The notes under the pieces were generated by a model. It searched no databases, was not told the origin of the DNA, and worked only from the letters and a program-made list of their open reading frames with translations. From an uncultured Elusimicrobiales bacterium (lineage in GTDB: Bacteria > Elusimicrobiota > Elusimicrobia > Elusimicrobiales > Elusimicrobiaceae): a stretch of DNA of 48,270 bases. The stretch spans positions 1-48,270 of the forward strand of contig CALUUY010000006.1 in assembly GCA_944324095.1 (NCBI GenBank). The letters run 5' to 3'. The position numbers and the translations under genes were made by a program. Below are positions 1 through 8,104 of the stretch, piece after piece (the first letter of the stretch is position 1; each line of letters begins with the position of its first letter).

Positions 1-137
1 TCTAAAATTAAAAATCCTCGTCGAGAAAACAAGGAAATTATAGTGTCCAAAATTCTGCCATTTTATGCCAAAATTGAGCGATTTTTCGGGTTTTAGGAAA
101 GTGAGTAAAAATTGGGGATTTGTCGTCGAGAAATGAT
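1..137. other. Non-coding left edge with a short direct repeat
   Basis: I see no gene here. The 11-base word tcgtcgagaaa occurs at 18-28 and again at 123-133, as direct repeats about 105 bases apart. They lie beside a truncated tRNA end and a recombinase cassette, so they could belong to an element end, but nothing else supports that. Confidence 0.35.
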
Positions 138-168
138 AAAAAAATCCGCTCTCAAAAAGAGAGCGGAA
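138..168 (-). terminator. Rho-independent terminator behind the tRNA relic
   Basis: A perfect 9-bp stem (145-153 with 159-167) has a 5-base loop. Read on the minus strand it is followed by a run of seven T. It sits just downstream of the tRNA 3' fragment, as expected for the original terminator of that tRNA gene. Confidence 0.75.
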
Positions 169-180
169 ATTTCTTAAGAC

Positions 181-203
181 GTGCGCCCAACAGGAATCGA
201 ACT
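181..203 (-). pseudogene. Truncated tRNA 3' end (probably tRNA-Arg), likely attachment-site remnant
   Basis: On the minus strand this reads as the T-loop and 3' acceptor strand of a tRNA: GTTCGATTCC followed by TGTTGGGCGCAC. The acceptor end GGGCGC-A is typical of tRNA-Arg. The rest of the tRNA is missing: to the right there is no matching acceptor 5' strand, D-arm or anticodon arm, and the sequence departs from tRNA at about the first T-stem base. The usual CCA is CGT here. A tRNA cut at the T-arm beside a recombinase gene is a common footprint of integration. The amino-acid identity is a guess from the acceptor stem. Confidence 0.6.
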
Positions 204-252
204 ATTAAATTAATTGACTTGACTTCTCTCCCGATAGTAAGCAGTAATGTGT

Positions 253-270
253 TACGGGCAATAACCCGTA
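253..270 (+). promoter_or_regulatory. Leader hairpin in front of the recombinase operon
   Basis: Inverted repeat TACGGG-N6-CCCGTA, 13 bases upstream of the ribosome binding site (ggagaa) of the first element gene. Two overlapping TTGACT words lie upstream at 214-224, but no well-spaced -10 is clear. It may be an operator or an RNA hairpin; the role is inferred. Confidence 0.3.
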
Positions 271-294
271 CATCACAAATACGGAGAAGTCAAA

Positions 295-636
295 ATGAAA
301 AAACAAACCAAAAAATCTATTGTAAAGAAACAACCTAAACCCGTCCAAAGAAAACCCGTCAAGACATTAGAAGTTTCCAGCCCAGCAGTAACCAAAGAAT
401 CCGCTCTAGTTCTTCAGAGTGAACAACCTACTGCCGGCAAAGCTACCCGTCAAGGACATTTACCCTTCCAACCTGGAGAGCTACTTACAAGACACTTTAA
501 AGGGGCCGATATTGAGGTCAAAGTATTAGAGGATGGGTTTTTATATGCCGGCAAGGAGTATAAGAGTTTAACGGCAGTGGCTGTAGCTATTACCGGTTAT
601 CCGGTAAGTGGCCCTGCATTCTTTAAAGTGAAATAG
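295..636 (+). CDS. DUF2924-type protein with basic N-terminal extension
   Basis: 113 residues. The first 50 or so are Lys/Pro-rich and look disordered. Residues about 60-113 match the C-terminal core of DUF2924 proteins: a 'HFKG..IEVKVLEDGFLYAGKEYKSLTAVA' pattern, then ITGYPVSGPAFF. DUF2924 genes are commonly found directly upstream of large serine recombinases in phages and integrative elements; their function is unknown. The start is set by ggagaa at 283-288. The gene lies 3 bases before a second, fuller DUF2924 gene and reads as the first gene of a three-gene element operon. Basic composition would fit DNA binding, but that is inference. Confidence 0.7.
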   Translation: MKKQTKKSIVKKQPKPVQRKPVKTLEVSSPAVTKESALVLQSEQPTAGKATRQGHLPFQPGELLTRHFKGADIEVKVLEDGFLYAGKEYKSLTAVAVAITGYPVSGPAFFKVK

Positions 637-639
637 GTT

Positions 640-1032
640 ATGGCTTGTCATCTTGAAACATCTATAATAGGCGCATGGGATAGGTATGTAAAATTGCCTA
701 TTCCAACTATACGCAAGGTTTTACTTAACAAGTATATTGCTTGGTATAAGCAAACCCGAGAAAGTGGTATATCTCCCAAATATGTGTTAAAGCGCATAGA
801 ACAGGCTCAAAAGGGTTTTAATCAGCCCCACCGAAAACTCTATTTCAAAGTAGGTACAAAACTCATACGTTCCTATAAAGGGGTAAAATATGAGGTTTTA
901 GTAGTTGATGCGGGGTTCCTTTACAAAGGGAACATTTACAAGAGTCTTTCAGCTATAGCCCAACTAATTACCGGAGCTCATTGGAACGGTAAAGTGTTTT
1001 TTGGAGTCAGTAAATATGGCCGAGGAGCATAA
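640..1032 (+). CDS. DUF2924 family protein, recombinase-associated
   Basis: 130 residues. The N-terminal half (about 1-65) is helical and carries a 'MRKxLLxKYIAW'-like stretch seen in DUF2924 N-termini. The C-terminal half repeats the core of the preceding gene: FKVGTKLIRSYKG.KYEV, DAGFLYKGNIYKSLSAIA, ITGAHWNGKVFFG. That makes two adjacent paralogues, one long and one reduced. The stop codon overlaps the start of the recombinase by 17 bases, which suggests translational coupling. The start codon has only a weak Shine-Dalgarno (tagg), and translation may depend on the upstream gene, which ends 3 bases earlier. Confidence 0.75.
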   Translation: MACHLETSIIGAWDRYVKLPIPTIRKVLLNKYIAWYKQTRESGISPKYVLKRIEQAQKGFNQPHRKLYFKVGTKLIRSYKGVKYEVLVVDAGFLYKGNIYKSLSAIAQLITGAHWNGKVFFGVSKYGRGA

Positions 1033-2626
1033 GATATTGCGTTGTGCGATCTATACCCGCAAATCTACAGAAGAGGGGTTAGAGTTGCAATTTAACAGTT
1101 TACAGGCCCAAAGGGAGGCCTGTGAGGCATATATAAAAAGTCAAAAGCATGAAGGTTGGAAATTGGTACCTACTGAATATGATGATGGGGGTTACTCCGG
1201 TGGTAATTTAAATCGGCCGGCTTTACAACGTTTACTTAAAGATATAGCAGATGGGCTAATAGATATCATTGTGGTATATAAGATAGACAGATTGACCCGT
1301 AGTTTACATGATTTTAGCAAGATAGTAGATGTATTAGAGGAACGGAACGCATCTTTTGTGTCTATTACACAACATTTTAATACGAGTAGCAGTATGGGGC
1401 GGTTAACCCTAAATATGTTATTATCCTTTGCCCAATTTGAACGGGAGATAACAGGGGAACGATTAAGGGATAAGATAGCAGCGAGTAAGAAGAAGGGGAT
1501 GTGGATGGGAGGAACCCCACCTATGGGTTATAAGCGCAAAGATAAGAAACTTTATCCGGATGAACCCCAGTCGGCAAAAATACAGCTTATATTTGATAAA
1601 TACAACGAATTAAAAAGTGTACAACGGCTAAAAAAATACTTAGATAGCCAACATATCTACAGCCAGCATGATAGACCGCTTTCTGTAGGGAATTTATACC
1701 GCATTTTGCAAAATAGGGCTTATATAGGGGAAGTACCACACAAGGGGGTATGGTATAAGGGTGAACACAAAGGAATTATTGAAATAGGGGTATTTCATAA
1801 AGCGCAGGATACCCTACAGGAGCATAGAATTGATAGACAACGATATGAACCACAAAAGAGTTTATTATGCGGTAAACTGTATGATGATAAGGGTAATAGG
1901 ATGAGCCCTTGTTGGAGTACTGGTAGTAAAGGCAAGAAGTACCGATATTACGTTAGCCAGGCAGTTATTAAGTGCAAGAGCGACAAAATAGGGAAAGTGA
2001 GTAAAATATCCCTACCGGAGATAGAAACATTTATAGATAAGTGGTTTAACACGCAATTTAAAGAGGATAAATCGGTGTTTGCTAATTTATTAAAAAGTTA
2101 TAGTGTGAATGACACCAAGCAAATATTAAACAGCATACAAAACAAAACTATAGACCAAGAGACACAAAGGATATTACTAGGACGAGTGGATTTATTGCCC
2201 GAAGAAATTACACTTACCATCTATCAGGAGCAGTTATGCGAATATATCCGTTCACTCTACGAAAATAGACCTATTAAAGAACTGTTTATGGAATCACTCA
2301 AAACATCTCTTGTGTTCCATGTTAAATATCATATAGCAGTCATAGACAACGGAGCCAAAGCCATTGTAGGTGAAAGGATAGAAAAGAACACCAATAAAAC
2401 CTTGGTTCAATTACTCATCCAAGCATTCAATATTAGCCATGATATACTGCAAGGGAAACAAATTGAAGATCTATGTGAGAAATATCAACTGACAGATAGG
2501 TATATGAGAAAGATTTTGACCCTTAGATTTTTACCTGCCAAGGTAATCCTTAGTATTTTAGATGGTACACAAGGACGAGAGATAACAGCTAAACAGTTAT
2601 TTGAACAGGCCAGTCAACATAAATAG
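1016..2626 (+). CDS. Large serine recombinase (site-specific integrase)
   Basis: 536 residues from the ATG at 1016, chosen over an upstream in-frame TTG because GGAG (1003-1006) sits 9 bases before it. The N-terminal resolvase domain (about 9-155) has the catalytic serine in YTRKS (Ser17) and the motifs YKIDRLTRS and LNMLLSFAQFERE. The recombinase domain follows (about 160-270; PPMGYK, LYRILQNRAYIGE). Next is a zinc-ribbon-like stretch (LLCGKL...MSPCW...KYRYY, about 280-325) in which one ligand position reads Ser rather than Cys. The C-terminal 180 residues are less familiar. Enzymes of this type cut and join attP and attB without high-energy cofactors. Context with DUF2924 genes and a cut tRNA end says it mobilises this small element. 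Confidence 0.93.
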   Translation: MAEEHKILRCAIYTRKSTEEGLELQFNSLQAQREACEAYIKSQKHEGWKLVPTEYDDGGYSGGNLNRPALQRLLKDIADGLIDIIVVYKIDRLTRSLHDFSKIVDVLEERNASFVSITQHFNTSSSMGRLTLNMLLSFAQFEREITGERLRDKIAASKKKGMWMGGTPPMGYKRKDKKLYPDEPQSAKIQLIFDKYNELKSVQRLKKYLDSQHIYSQHDRPLSVGNLYRILQNRAYIGEVPHKGVWYKGEHKGIIEIGVFHKAQDTLQEHRIDRQRYEPQKSLLCGKLYDDKGNRMSPCWSTGSKGKKYRYYVSQAVIKCKSDKIGKVSKISLPEIETFIDKWFNTQFKEDKSVFANLLKSYSVNDTKQILNSIQNKTIDQETQRILLGRVDLLPEEITLTIYQEQLCEYIRSLYENRPIKELFMESLKTSLVFHVKYHIAVIDNGAKAIVGERIEKNTNKTLVQLLIQAFNISHDILQGKQIEDLCEKYQLTDRYMRKILTLRFLPAKVILSILDGTQGREITAKQLFEQASQHK

Positions 2627-2647
2627 ATACAGTATCAGCTCTAGGTA

Positions 2648-2682
2648 AAAGGCTACTGCCAACATGCGGTGGCCTTTAAGTT
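2648..2682 (+). terminator. Terminator-like hairpin after the recombinase
   Basis: 12-bp stem with two G-U pairs (2648-2659 with 2666-2677) and a 6-base loop, 21 bases after the recombinase stop. The T-run is weak (tttaagttt), so efficiency is uncertain. Confidence 0.5.
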
Positions 2683-2770
2683 TCGGAACTGCGAAAATGA
2701 AATTTTGAGCATGGGCGGAAGAAATTCTTGAAATAAACGGGGAAACGGAAAACGAGCATTTAAGATTTAA

Positions 2771-2816
2771 GTAAAATAAAAAATCCACGACGATGGTATT
2801 GAGTGTCATGGATTTT
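2771..2816 (-). terminator. Terminator of the tRNA-Ser gene
   Basis: On the minus strand a 12-bp stem (2805-2816 with 2780-2791, one G-U pair) is followed by a T-rich tail. It lies 21 bases downstream of the tRNA-Ser 3' end and so would end that transcript. Confidence 0.6.
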
Positions 2817-2836
2817 ATCTAATTAATTTGGGCTAA

Positions 2837-2925
<89 letters not shown>

Positions 2926-2941
2926 CAAAACGGTTTATTTT

Positions 2942-2970
2942 ATTATAGCAAATTGAGCGTGGTTGCAAAA
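2942..2970 (-). promoter_or_regulatory. Promoter of tRNA-Ser
   Basis: Minus-strand TATAAT (complement of 2942-2947) with TTTTGC (complement of 2965-2970) 17 bases upstream. The predicted start at about 2935 lies ten bases before the mature tRNA 5' end. Confidence 0.6.
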
Positions 2971-3027
2971 CGAAGCGCCTCCCGTAAACCTCCTTTAAAC
3001 CGTTGAATGTGGCAGGGGGTATGCGGG

Positions 3028-3888
3028 TTACTTGTCCAGCTCGGCTGCTTTTTGGTCTTGTTGCTGTAGGAATTGTACGGCAGGTTGTTCAAACCATTGC
3101 ATCCCTTTATGCCCGCCGGTGGGGCCCAGGTAACTTTTGGCGGTAGCGGGAGCAAAATTGGTTAAGCGTTGGCTCATACGCCAGGGGATGGTTTTGTCTT
3201 CCAAATTAAAACCAATTAACATAGGCGGGCGGATTTGGCCTATTTTGCGTGTATTATCAAAGCGTTTATTAATCAGTGCGGGGGAAAGCACGGCACTGGT
3301 GAATTTTAAAGCAAAAAGTTCCGGCCGGTATTTGCGGGATAAGATATAGTAGGCCATTTCCGGCGTATTGGTAAACGGGCTTTGCAGCACCAGTGCGCGG
3401 AAGTTCATTTCCGGGTGGTTATCCGCCACTTGCAAGGCCACTGCACATCCTAGCGAGTATCCCCATAAAATAATTTCCCGTGCGGAAACGTCTTTATTAA
3501 TCAATAAATACCGCAATGCGCTTTCCCCGTCTTCATACATCTTTTTTTCGGAGGGGGAACCCGGCGTTTTACCGTATCCGCGGTAATCAAACATCAAAAT
3601 ACCGTAGCCGTATTTGGAATAAATGCGGGCAAAATCCTGAAAGTGTGTTACGTTATAGCTATTACCGTGGAAGAACAAAATAACCGGCTTGCCTGCCTTG
3701 GGCGGCAAATACAGCCCGCTTAATGCGTGGCCAAATTGTACGGGGATGTTTACTTCCCTTAAGGCGGGGTCAACCGGCAGTAAATGGCGTGAAGGCGAAA
3801 AAATGAACTGGTTGCTTAAGCTGTTAATGAATACAGCCCAACCCAGTAAAATGATAGCCAATATAATTAAGGGAAGATGTTTCTTCAT
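3028..3888 (-). CDS. Membrane-anchored alpha/beta hydrolase (second of a tandem pair)
   Basis: 286 residues. One N-terminal membrane segment (about 5-25) precedes an alpha/beta-hydrolase domain of the BEM46/ABHD13-17 type. HGN (oxyanion region, about 74-76) and the DYRGYGKT motif come first, then the nucleophile elbow GYSLG (Ser145), Asp231 in NLEDK and His260 in GGHKG complete the triad. Relatives hydrolyse esters or thioesters; the substrate cannot be read here. The upstream gene (3930-4793) is a close paralogue with the same order of motifs, so the pair arose by tandem duplication. The two are 41 bases apart and probably cotranscribed. The topology puts the catalytic domain outside the inner membrane or facing the cytosol; the sequence does not settle which. 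Confidence 0.85.
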   Translation of the reverse strand: MKKHLPLIILAIILLGWAVFINSLSNQFIFSPSRHLLPVDPALREVNIPVQFGHALSGLYLPPKAGKPVILFFHGNSYNVTHFQDFARIYSKYGYGILMFDYRGYGKTPGSPSEKKMYEDGESALRYLLINKDVSAREIILWGYSLGCAVALQVADNHPEMNFRALVLQSPFTNTPEMAYYILSRKYRPELFALKFTSAVLSPALINKRFDNTRKIGQIRPPMLIGFNLEDKTIPWRMSQRLTNFAPATAKSYLGPTGGHKGMQWFEQPAVQFLQQQDQKAAELDK

Positions 3889-3929
3889 ACCCCCTTCATT
3901 ATACTGTAAATTTACGGAAAATAAAAAAT

Positions 3930-4793
3930 TTATTTTTGGCGGTTGGCGGTTTTGGCGCCGCGGGCACCCTTATTGCTGCTGTTAAGAAATTCTACAGCGG
4001 CTCTTTCCAGCCAGCGGAATTGTTCGTGCTCTCCGCGAGGGGAAAAATACCGGCGGGAAAAGCGGGGGGCTTTATCCGCTAGGGCGCAGCTCATCTGCCA
4101 GGGGATTACTTTGTCTTGGCGGGAATAAGCTATCAGCAAGGGGGCTTTTATTTGGCGTATTTTGGCGTAATTGTCAAACCGTTTATTAAAAAATATAGGT
4201 TTGAATACGGCAGAAACCCATTTTTGTAACCAGTTGCCGTGGCGGTATCTTCTAAGTAAAATAAAAGACGCCATCCCGGGGGTGTTTGTAAACGGGCTTT
4301 GTAAAATAACGGCCTTTAGGGGCAGGATATTAAAATCCACCGCGGCTTGCACGGCCGGGCCGTTTCCTAACGAGTAGCCCCATATCACAATTTTTTGGGC
4401 GGGTACCAGGCGTTCTTTTAGTAAGTAACCCAAGGCGGCTGCTCCGTCCTGGTACATATTTTTTTCGCTTAAATGGCCTTTGCTTTTGCCGTATCCGCGG
4501 TAATCAAACATCAAAACGCCATAGCCGTATTTAACATAGGTTTTGGCAAAATCTTCAAAATACGTTACGTTGCCTGCCTTGCCGTGAAAGAATAACAAGG
4601 TTTCTTTATTTTCTTTAGCGGGTAGATACAGCGCTTGCAAAGGAGTTCCGTTTTGCGTGCGGAAGGTAACTTGTTCCCACGGCAGCTGGAGAGGCCATTC
4701 TTTACGTACGGGGCGGAAAATAAAACGATTGGCCGCCCAATTGAGTAAAACAGCAGCAATTAATAAAAGGAAAAATACAAAAATAAGCAGCAT
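3930..4793 (-). CDS. Membrane-anchored alpha/beta hydrolase (first of a tandem pair)
   Basis: 287 residues with a very hydrophobic N-terminus (about 2-24) as a membrane anchor. The hydrolase core has HGK at about 70, DYRGYGKS, the nucleophile elbow GYSLG (Ser141), Asp227 (RQDKV) and His256 (GEHEQ). The HGN of its neighbour reads HGK here, a difference in the oxyanion loop. The tail is basic (KGARGAKTANRQK). It heads a two-gene minus-strand unit and is divergent from the membrane gene at 4871. A good TGG-TATAAT extended -10 lies 23 bases upstream. Substrate unknown; esterase or thioesterase activity follows from the fold only. Confidence 0.85.
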   Translation of the reverse strand: MLLIFVFFLLLIAAVLLNWAANRFIFRPVRKEWPLQLPWEQVTFRTQNGTPLQALYLPAKENKETLLFFHGKAGNVTYFEDFAKTYVKYGYGVLMFDYRGYGKSKGHLSEKNMYQDGAAALGYLLKERLVPAQKIVIWGYSLGNGPAVQAAVDFNILPLKAVILQSPFTNTPGMASFILLRRYRHGNWLQKWVSAVFKPIFFNKRFDNYAKIRQIKAPLLIAYSRQDKVIPWQMSCALADKAPRFSRRYFSPRGEHEQFRWLERAAVEFLNSSNKGARGAKTANRQK

Positions 4794-4815
4794 TTTAGAT
4801 ACCCTGAATATTTAT

Positions 4816-4824
4816 ATTATACCA
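4816..4824 (-). promoter_or_regulatory. Extended -10 promoter for the hydrolase pair
   Basis: Minus-strand TGGTATAAT (complement of 4816-4824), 22 bases before the ATG of the first hydrolase. The TG motif can make up for a poor -35. Confidence 0.5.
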
Positions 4825-4858
4825 GTTTTGAACGTCTGGCGTGGCGGGGCTAATTTAG

Positions 4859-4864
4859 TATAAT
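4859..4864 (+). promoter_or_regulatory. -10 element immediately before the DUF2157 gene
   Basis: Perfect TATAAT, ending 6 bases before the ATG at 4871. A start site at the usual distance would fall on the ATG itself, and there is no Shine-Dalgarno. The transcript may be leaderless. The -35 region is poor (ctggcg), which lowers confidence. Confidence 0.4.
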
Positions 4865-4870
4865 CAAAAT

Positions 4871-5782
4871 ATGAATACAAAGAGCCTTTTGGACGGACTT
4901 TTACAAAATAAATTATTAACCTTGCCTGCTTATAAACGGCTGCTGGGCGCGCTTTACCCACTGCAGGAAAATGCGTGGTTTTCCACCCGTTTGCTGCTGT
5001 TGGGAGTGGGGTTTGTGTTGGCCGGGGTTATTTGTTTTTTTGCGGCTAACTGGCAGCATTTGGGCCAATTGCTTAAATTGGCCTTACCTTTAGCGGGCCT
5101 TCTGGCTTGTGGCGTGGGGGCGTGGTATAAAGGAGTGCAATCCCCCGTCGGCCAAGCGTTTGGGTTTGGTGCAGGTGTTTTTGTAGGGGTGTTTCTGGCT
5201 GTTTTTGGGCAGGTGTACCAAACGGGGGCGTTTGTTTACCAATTATTTGGGGTGTGGAGTTTGTTATTGGTGCCATTGGCGGTGTTGCTTCGTAATAAAT
5301 GGTTTTGGCTGATGGTGGTGTATGTGGCGGGGATATATTGGTTTAGCAAAACTTGTTCTTCCTTAAAAACTAATTGGCCACTGTGGTGCGGGGTGAACGG
5401 GCTGTTTATAGCGGCGTGGGCGCTGGCGGAAGTATTTGTGCGGCAGAACGGGCGTGTTTTCTGCCGGTTTTTATGGGTTCCGTTTAGTGTGTTTAATTTG
5501 TATTTGGCTTTGATGGAAAGAGTGTATGTTGTTAAAGAGTGGACTTTTTTGATTCTGGCCCTGGTATTTGCCGCTGCGGCTTTGGTGTACGCCTGGTATA
5601 AAAAAGACATTGTGCTTTGGGCGTGGAATAGTTTTATGCTGGCGGGGCTTGGCAGTCTATGGGTGATTACCTTAGACGGGGTACCCTTTTGTTTGTGGGT
5701 TAGCACTGCTTTTTTTGCTTTAGCCAGCGGGGCAGTGGCGTGGGCTTGGCCGCGCCTGCTGGAGGATAGAAACAATGGATAG
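4871..5782 (+). CDS. DUF2157 family polytopic membrane protein
   Basis: 303 residues. A short soluble N-terminus (1-35) is followed by about eight hydrophobic segments. The LLLLGVGFVLAG..CFFAANW stretch, with the FxAxNW motif, is characteristic of DUF2157. Its stop overlaps the next gene by 8 bases. The three genes DUF2157, DUF4401 and GDYXXLXY form a recurrent cluster in many bacteria, so the products probably act as one membrane complex. No biochemical role is established for the family. No Shine-Dalgarno precedes the ATG; see the -10 element directly upstream. Confidence 0.85.
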   Translation: MNTKSLLDGLLQNKLLTLPAYKRLLGALYPLQENAWFSTRLLLLGVGFVLAGVICFFAANWQHLGQLLKLALPLAGLLACGVGAWYKGVQSPVGQAFGFGAGVFVGVFLAVFGQVYQTGAFVYQLFGVWSLLLVPLAVLLRNKWFWLMVVYVAGIYWFSKTCSSLKTNWPLWCGVNGLFIAAWALAEVFVRQNGRVFCRFLWVPFSVFNLYLALMERVYVVKEWTFLILALVFAAAALVYAWYKKDIVLWAWNSFMLAGLGSLWVITLDGVPFCLWVSTAFFALASGAVAWAWPRLLEDRNNG

Positions 5783-6749
5783 TGAACGGATATTACAACA
5801 AGTGGAACCTTCTTTGCGCCCGCAGGCCAAGGTTTTTTTGCAGGAACAACAACAAAAGCCTTCGCTTTCTTTTTTGCTTAGAGCCCTTTTGTTTGTGGGG
5901 GCTTTGTTTGGGGCTGTTTTGTTGATAATCGCAAGCAGTTTGCACCTCTTTTTTACACATTTTTGGCCGCGCGGCGTGATATTTTTAGTTGCGGGGTGGG
6001 TTTTGCTTCACCGCTGGCGCGATGACGGCAGCAGCAAAGCCTTATTTTTGCGCCAACTGGGCGGGTTATTTGCCTTAGGCGGGCAAATCCTGATAGGGCT
6101 TGAGTTGGCGCGTTGGCTGGGATATAAATATCGGTGGTTGGAAATAACGGTGTTGGCCGGCGTGTCTTATCCGTTGTTTCGTTCTTTTTTCAACCGGTTT
6201 TTCTGGTGTGCCTTAGCTGTTAGCCTGTGTTGCTATAAAGTAATTGATCTTTTGGTACTGGGGGTAAACGGCTGCGGGGTGATGAGCCTAGTACTGTTTG
6301 CGGCGGGTGCGTGGATGTTCATTAAACGCCGGTTTACGTTTTATCCGCTGGCGTATGCCCTGTTGTGGGGCTGCGCCTGGGTGGGAGGGGTGGACGCCTT
6401 TGCCCATTGGAAAGAGGAAGTGTTAAACGGAATAAATATTGTGCTAGCGGTATTTGTGGGGGGATACTTATATAAAGTGTTGGCCGACAATAAACAGCGG
6501 TGGCTGGGGGTAGCGGCGGGGGCGATTTGCGCGTTTGTATTAAATTGGCCCAGCGTGCTGGCCTTGGCGGCTGTGTATTTGGGGCACCGCTTGCGGGAGA
6601 GCCTTCTTGAATGGGCGGGAATGGCAGCGCTTGTATGCGGGTTAACGGTTTTTTATTTTTCTTTAGAAATGTCTTTAACCTTAAAATCCGTCTTTTTGAT
6701 AGGGCCCGGTTTACTAATGTTATGGGCCAGGAGTGCGTATGCGAAATAA
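5775..6749 (+). CDS. DUF4401 family polytopic membrane protein
   Basis: 324 residues. The N-terminal 40 residues are Gln-rich and soluble (FLQEQQQKPS). About nine membrane segments follow, beginning with a hydrophobic run at 35-60. Position between a DUF2157 and a GDYXXLXY gene, overlapping both (8 and 11 bases), matches the known DUF2157-DUF4401-GDYXXLXY operon. The tight overlaps suggest coupled translation and equal dosage. Function unknown. Trp- and aromatic-rich loops such as HFWPRG and HRWRDDG are seen. Confidence 0.82.
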   Translation: MDSERILQQVEPSLRPQAKVFLQEQQQKPSLSFLLRALLFVGALFGAVLLIIASSLHLFFTHFWPRGVIFLVAGWVLLHRWRDDGSSKALFLRQLGGLFALGGQILIGLELARWLGYKYRWLEITVLAGVSYPLFRSFFNRFFWCALAVSLCCYKVIDLLVLGVNGCGVMSLVLFAAGAWMFIKRRFTFYPLAYALLWGCAWVGGVDAFAHWKEEVLNGINIVLAVFVGGYLYKVLADNKQRWLGVAAGAICAFVLNWPSVLALAAVYLGHRLRESLLEWAGMAALVCGLTVFYFSLEMSLTLKSVFLIGPGLLMLWARSAYAK

Positions 6750-7194
6750 AGGGGTGTTTATTTATTGTGCCTTGTTGTGCGCAGCGTTTGGCGGGTGGAT
6801 TATAAAAACAGAGCAGGATATAAAACAGGCCCCCAGCGTGTATTTTAAAATAGTGCCGGTTGACCCGCGCGCTCTACTTAGCGGGGACTATATGGAGCTG
6901 GCTTTTGATTTTGAAAACGAGGCCCGAAGCAAAGGCTTTCGCCCCGGATATGACCGTAAAGATTTAACTTTATTTGTAGGGGCGGACGGCGTAGCCGGTA
7001 TGGATAAAACCGAAATCGCCCAAACGCTTGAGCTGCATTTTAACGGTACGCGCTTTAATGTGCCGCATCAGTTTTATTTTGAAGAAGGCCAGGCGGATAA
7101 ATATCAAAACGCCGCCTACGCCAAGATGAAGGTTCTTTCCGGCGGGCGTTTTGCTATTGCTGCCCTGACGGACGATAAATTTAAGGAATTATAA
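6739..7194 (+). CDS. GDYXXLXY domain membrane-anchored protein
   Basis: 151 residues from the ATG at 6739, chosen because CAGGAG ends 5 bases before it; an in-frame GTG at 6733 would leave no room for a ribosome site. One N-terminal membrane helix (about 6-22) anchors a periplasmic domain. The signature reads GDYMELAFDF, preceded by VPVDPRALLS as in the family. The domain is usually annotated as a membrane-anchored protein of unknown role next to DUF2157 and DUF4401. Here it is the last gene of that trio, 12 bases before the Mrp-like gene, which may be cotranscribed. Confidence 0.85.
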   Translation: MRNKGVFIYCALLCAAFGGWIIKTEQDIKQAPSVYFKIVPVDPRALLSGDYMELAFDFENEARSKGFRPGYDRKDLTLFVGADGVAGMDKTEIAQTLELHFNGTRFNVPHQFYFEEGQADKYQNAAYAKMKVLSGGRFAIAALTDDKFKEL

Positions 7195-7206
7195 GGAGTT
7201 TTTATT

Positions 7207-8046
7207 ATGAGCGACACTTGCAATCACGATTGTGCTTCCTGCAGCCAAAACTGCGGGGACAGAAAACCCGAAAGCTTTCGTGTAGCCCCTCACCCGATGA
7301 GCCGCATCAAACGCGTTATTGGCGTGATGAGCGGTAAAGGGGGAGTGGGTAAAAGTTTTGTTACGGCTTTACTTGCCAGCGAAATGAAACGCTGCGGGCA
7401 CACCGTAGGCGTGTTGGACGCGGATATTACCGGCCCGTCTATCCCCAAACTTTTTGGCGTAAAGGGCCCGGCCGAAGGAGATCAAAACGGTATTTATCCC
7501 GTCACTTCGGACAGCGGAATAGACATTATGTCTTTAAACCTTTTACTTGAAAAAGAGACAGACCCCGTCATCTGGCGCGGCGCTTTAATTACGGGTACGG
7601 TTACCCAATTTTGGAAAGACGTTATTTGGGCCGATGAAGACTATTTGTTTATAGATATGCCTCCAGGCACGGGGGACGTAACCTTAACGGTTTTCCAAAG
7701 CCTGCCGCTTAGCGGTATTGTGGTGGTGGCCACGCCGCAGGATTTGGTCAAAATGATAGTAGCCAAAGCCGTCAAAATGGCGCAGATGATGAATGTGCCC
7801 GTTTTGGGGTTTGTGGAAAATATGAGTTATTTAAAATGCCCGGACTGCGGAAAACAAATTGATTTGTTTGGCCCTTCGCGCGTGAAAGAAGTGTCCGAAA
7901 TGTTTGGCATAGATACGGCGCTTCGCCTGCCGTTAGACCCGGTTCGCACCGCTGCGTGTGACGAAGGCCGCGTGGAATGCATACGCGAAGAGGCTCTGGA
8001 GCCCCTTCTTAAAAAGCTGGAAGGCTTGCCTGAAAAGAAAAACTAA
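7207..8046 (+). CDS. Mrp/NBP35-like P-loop Fe-S cluster carrier ATPase
   Basis: 279 residues. The deviant Walker A of the SIMIBI/MinD class reads GKGGVGKS (43-50), with LDADITGPS and the DMPPGTGD motif following. An N-terminal cysteine cluster C5-x3-C9-x2-C12-x3-C16 precedes the ATPase, and CPDC lies near residue 218. Eukaryotic and archaeal NBP35/Mrp proteins use similar N-terminal and C-terminal cysteines to hold transient Fe-S clusters for transfer to apoproteins. A strong aaggag ribosome site lies before the ATG. It follows the DUF2157 trio by 12 bases, but there is no known functional link. Confidence 0.9.
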   Translation: MSDTCNHDCASCSQNCGDRKPESFRVAPHPMSRIKRVIGVMSGKGGVGKSFVTALLASEMKRCGHTVGVLDADITGPSIPKLFGVKGPAEGDQNGIYPVTSDSGIDIMSLNLLLEKETDPVIWRGALITGTVTQFWKDVIWADEDYLFIDMPPGTGDVTLTVFQSLPLSGIVVVATPQDLVKMIVAKAVKMAQMMNVPVLGFVENMSYLKCPDCGKQIDLFGPSRVKEVSEMFGIDTALRLPLDPVRTAACDEGRVECIREEALEPLLKKLEGLPEKKN

Positions 8047-8104
8047 TATTTTTTTATGGTTTTTTGGCCTTCAATTAATGATAGAATAAGCGTAGAGGAT
8101 AAAT

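Noticed and set aside
120..338. Reading frame across the tRNA relic and the first element gene
   Set aside because: It runs through the relic and leader hairpin, has no ribosome site, and overlaps the better-supported gene at 295.
5236..5775. Long minus-strand frame of about 180 codons inside the DUF2157 gene
   Set aside because: Antisense shadow of a well-supported membrane protein; low-complexity Thr/Ala/Lys composition and no domain.
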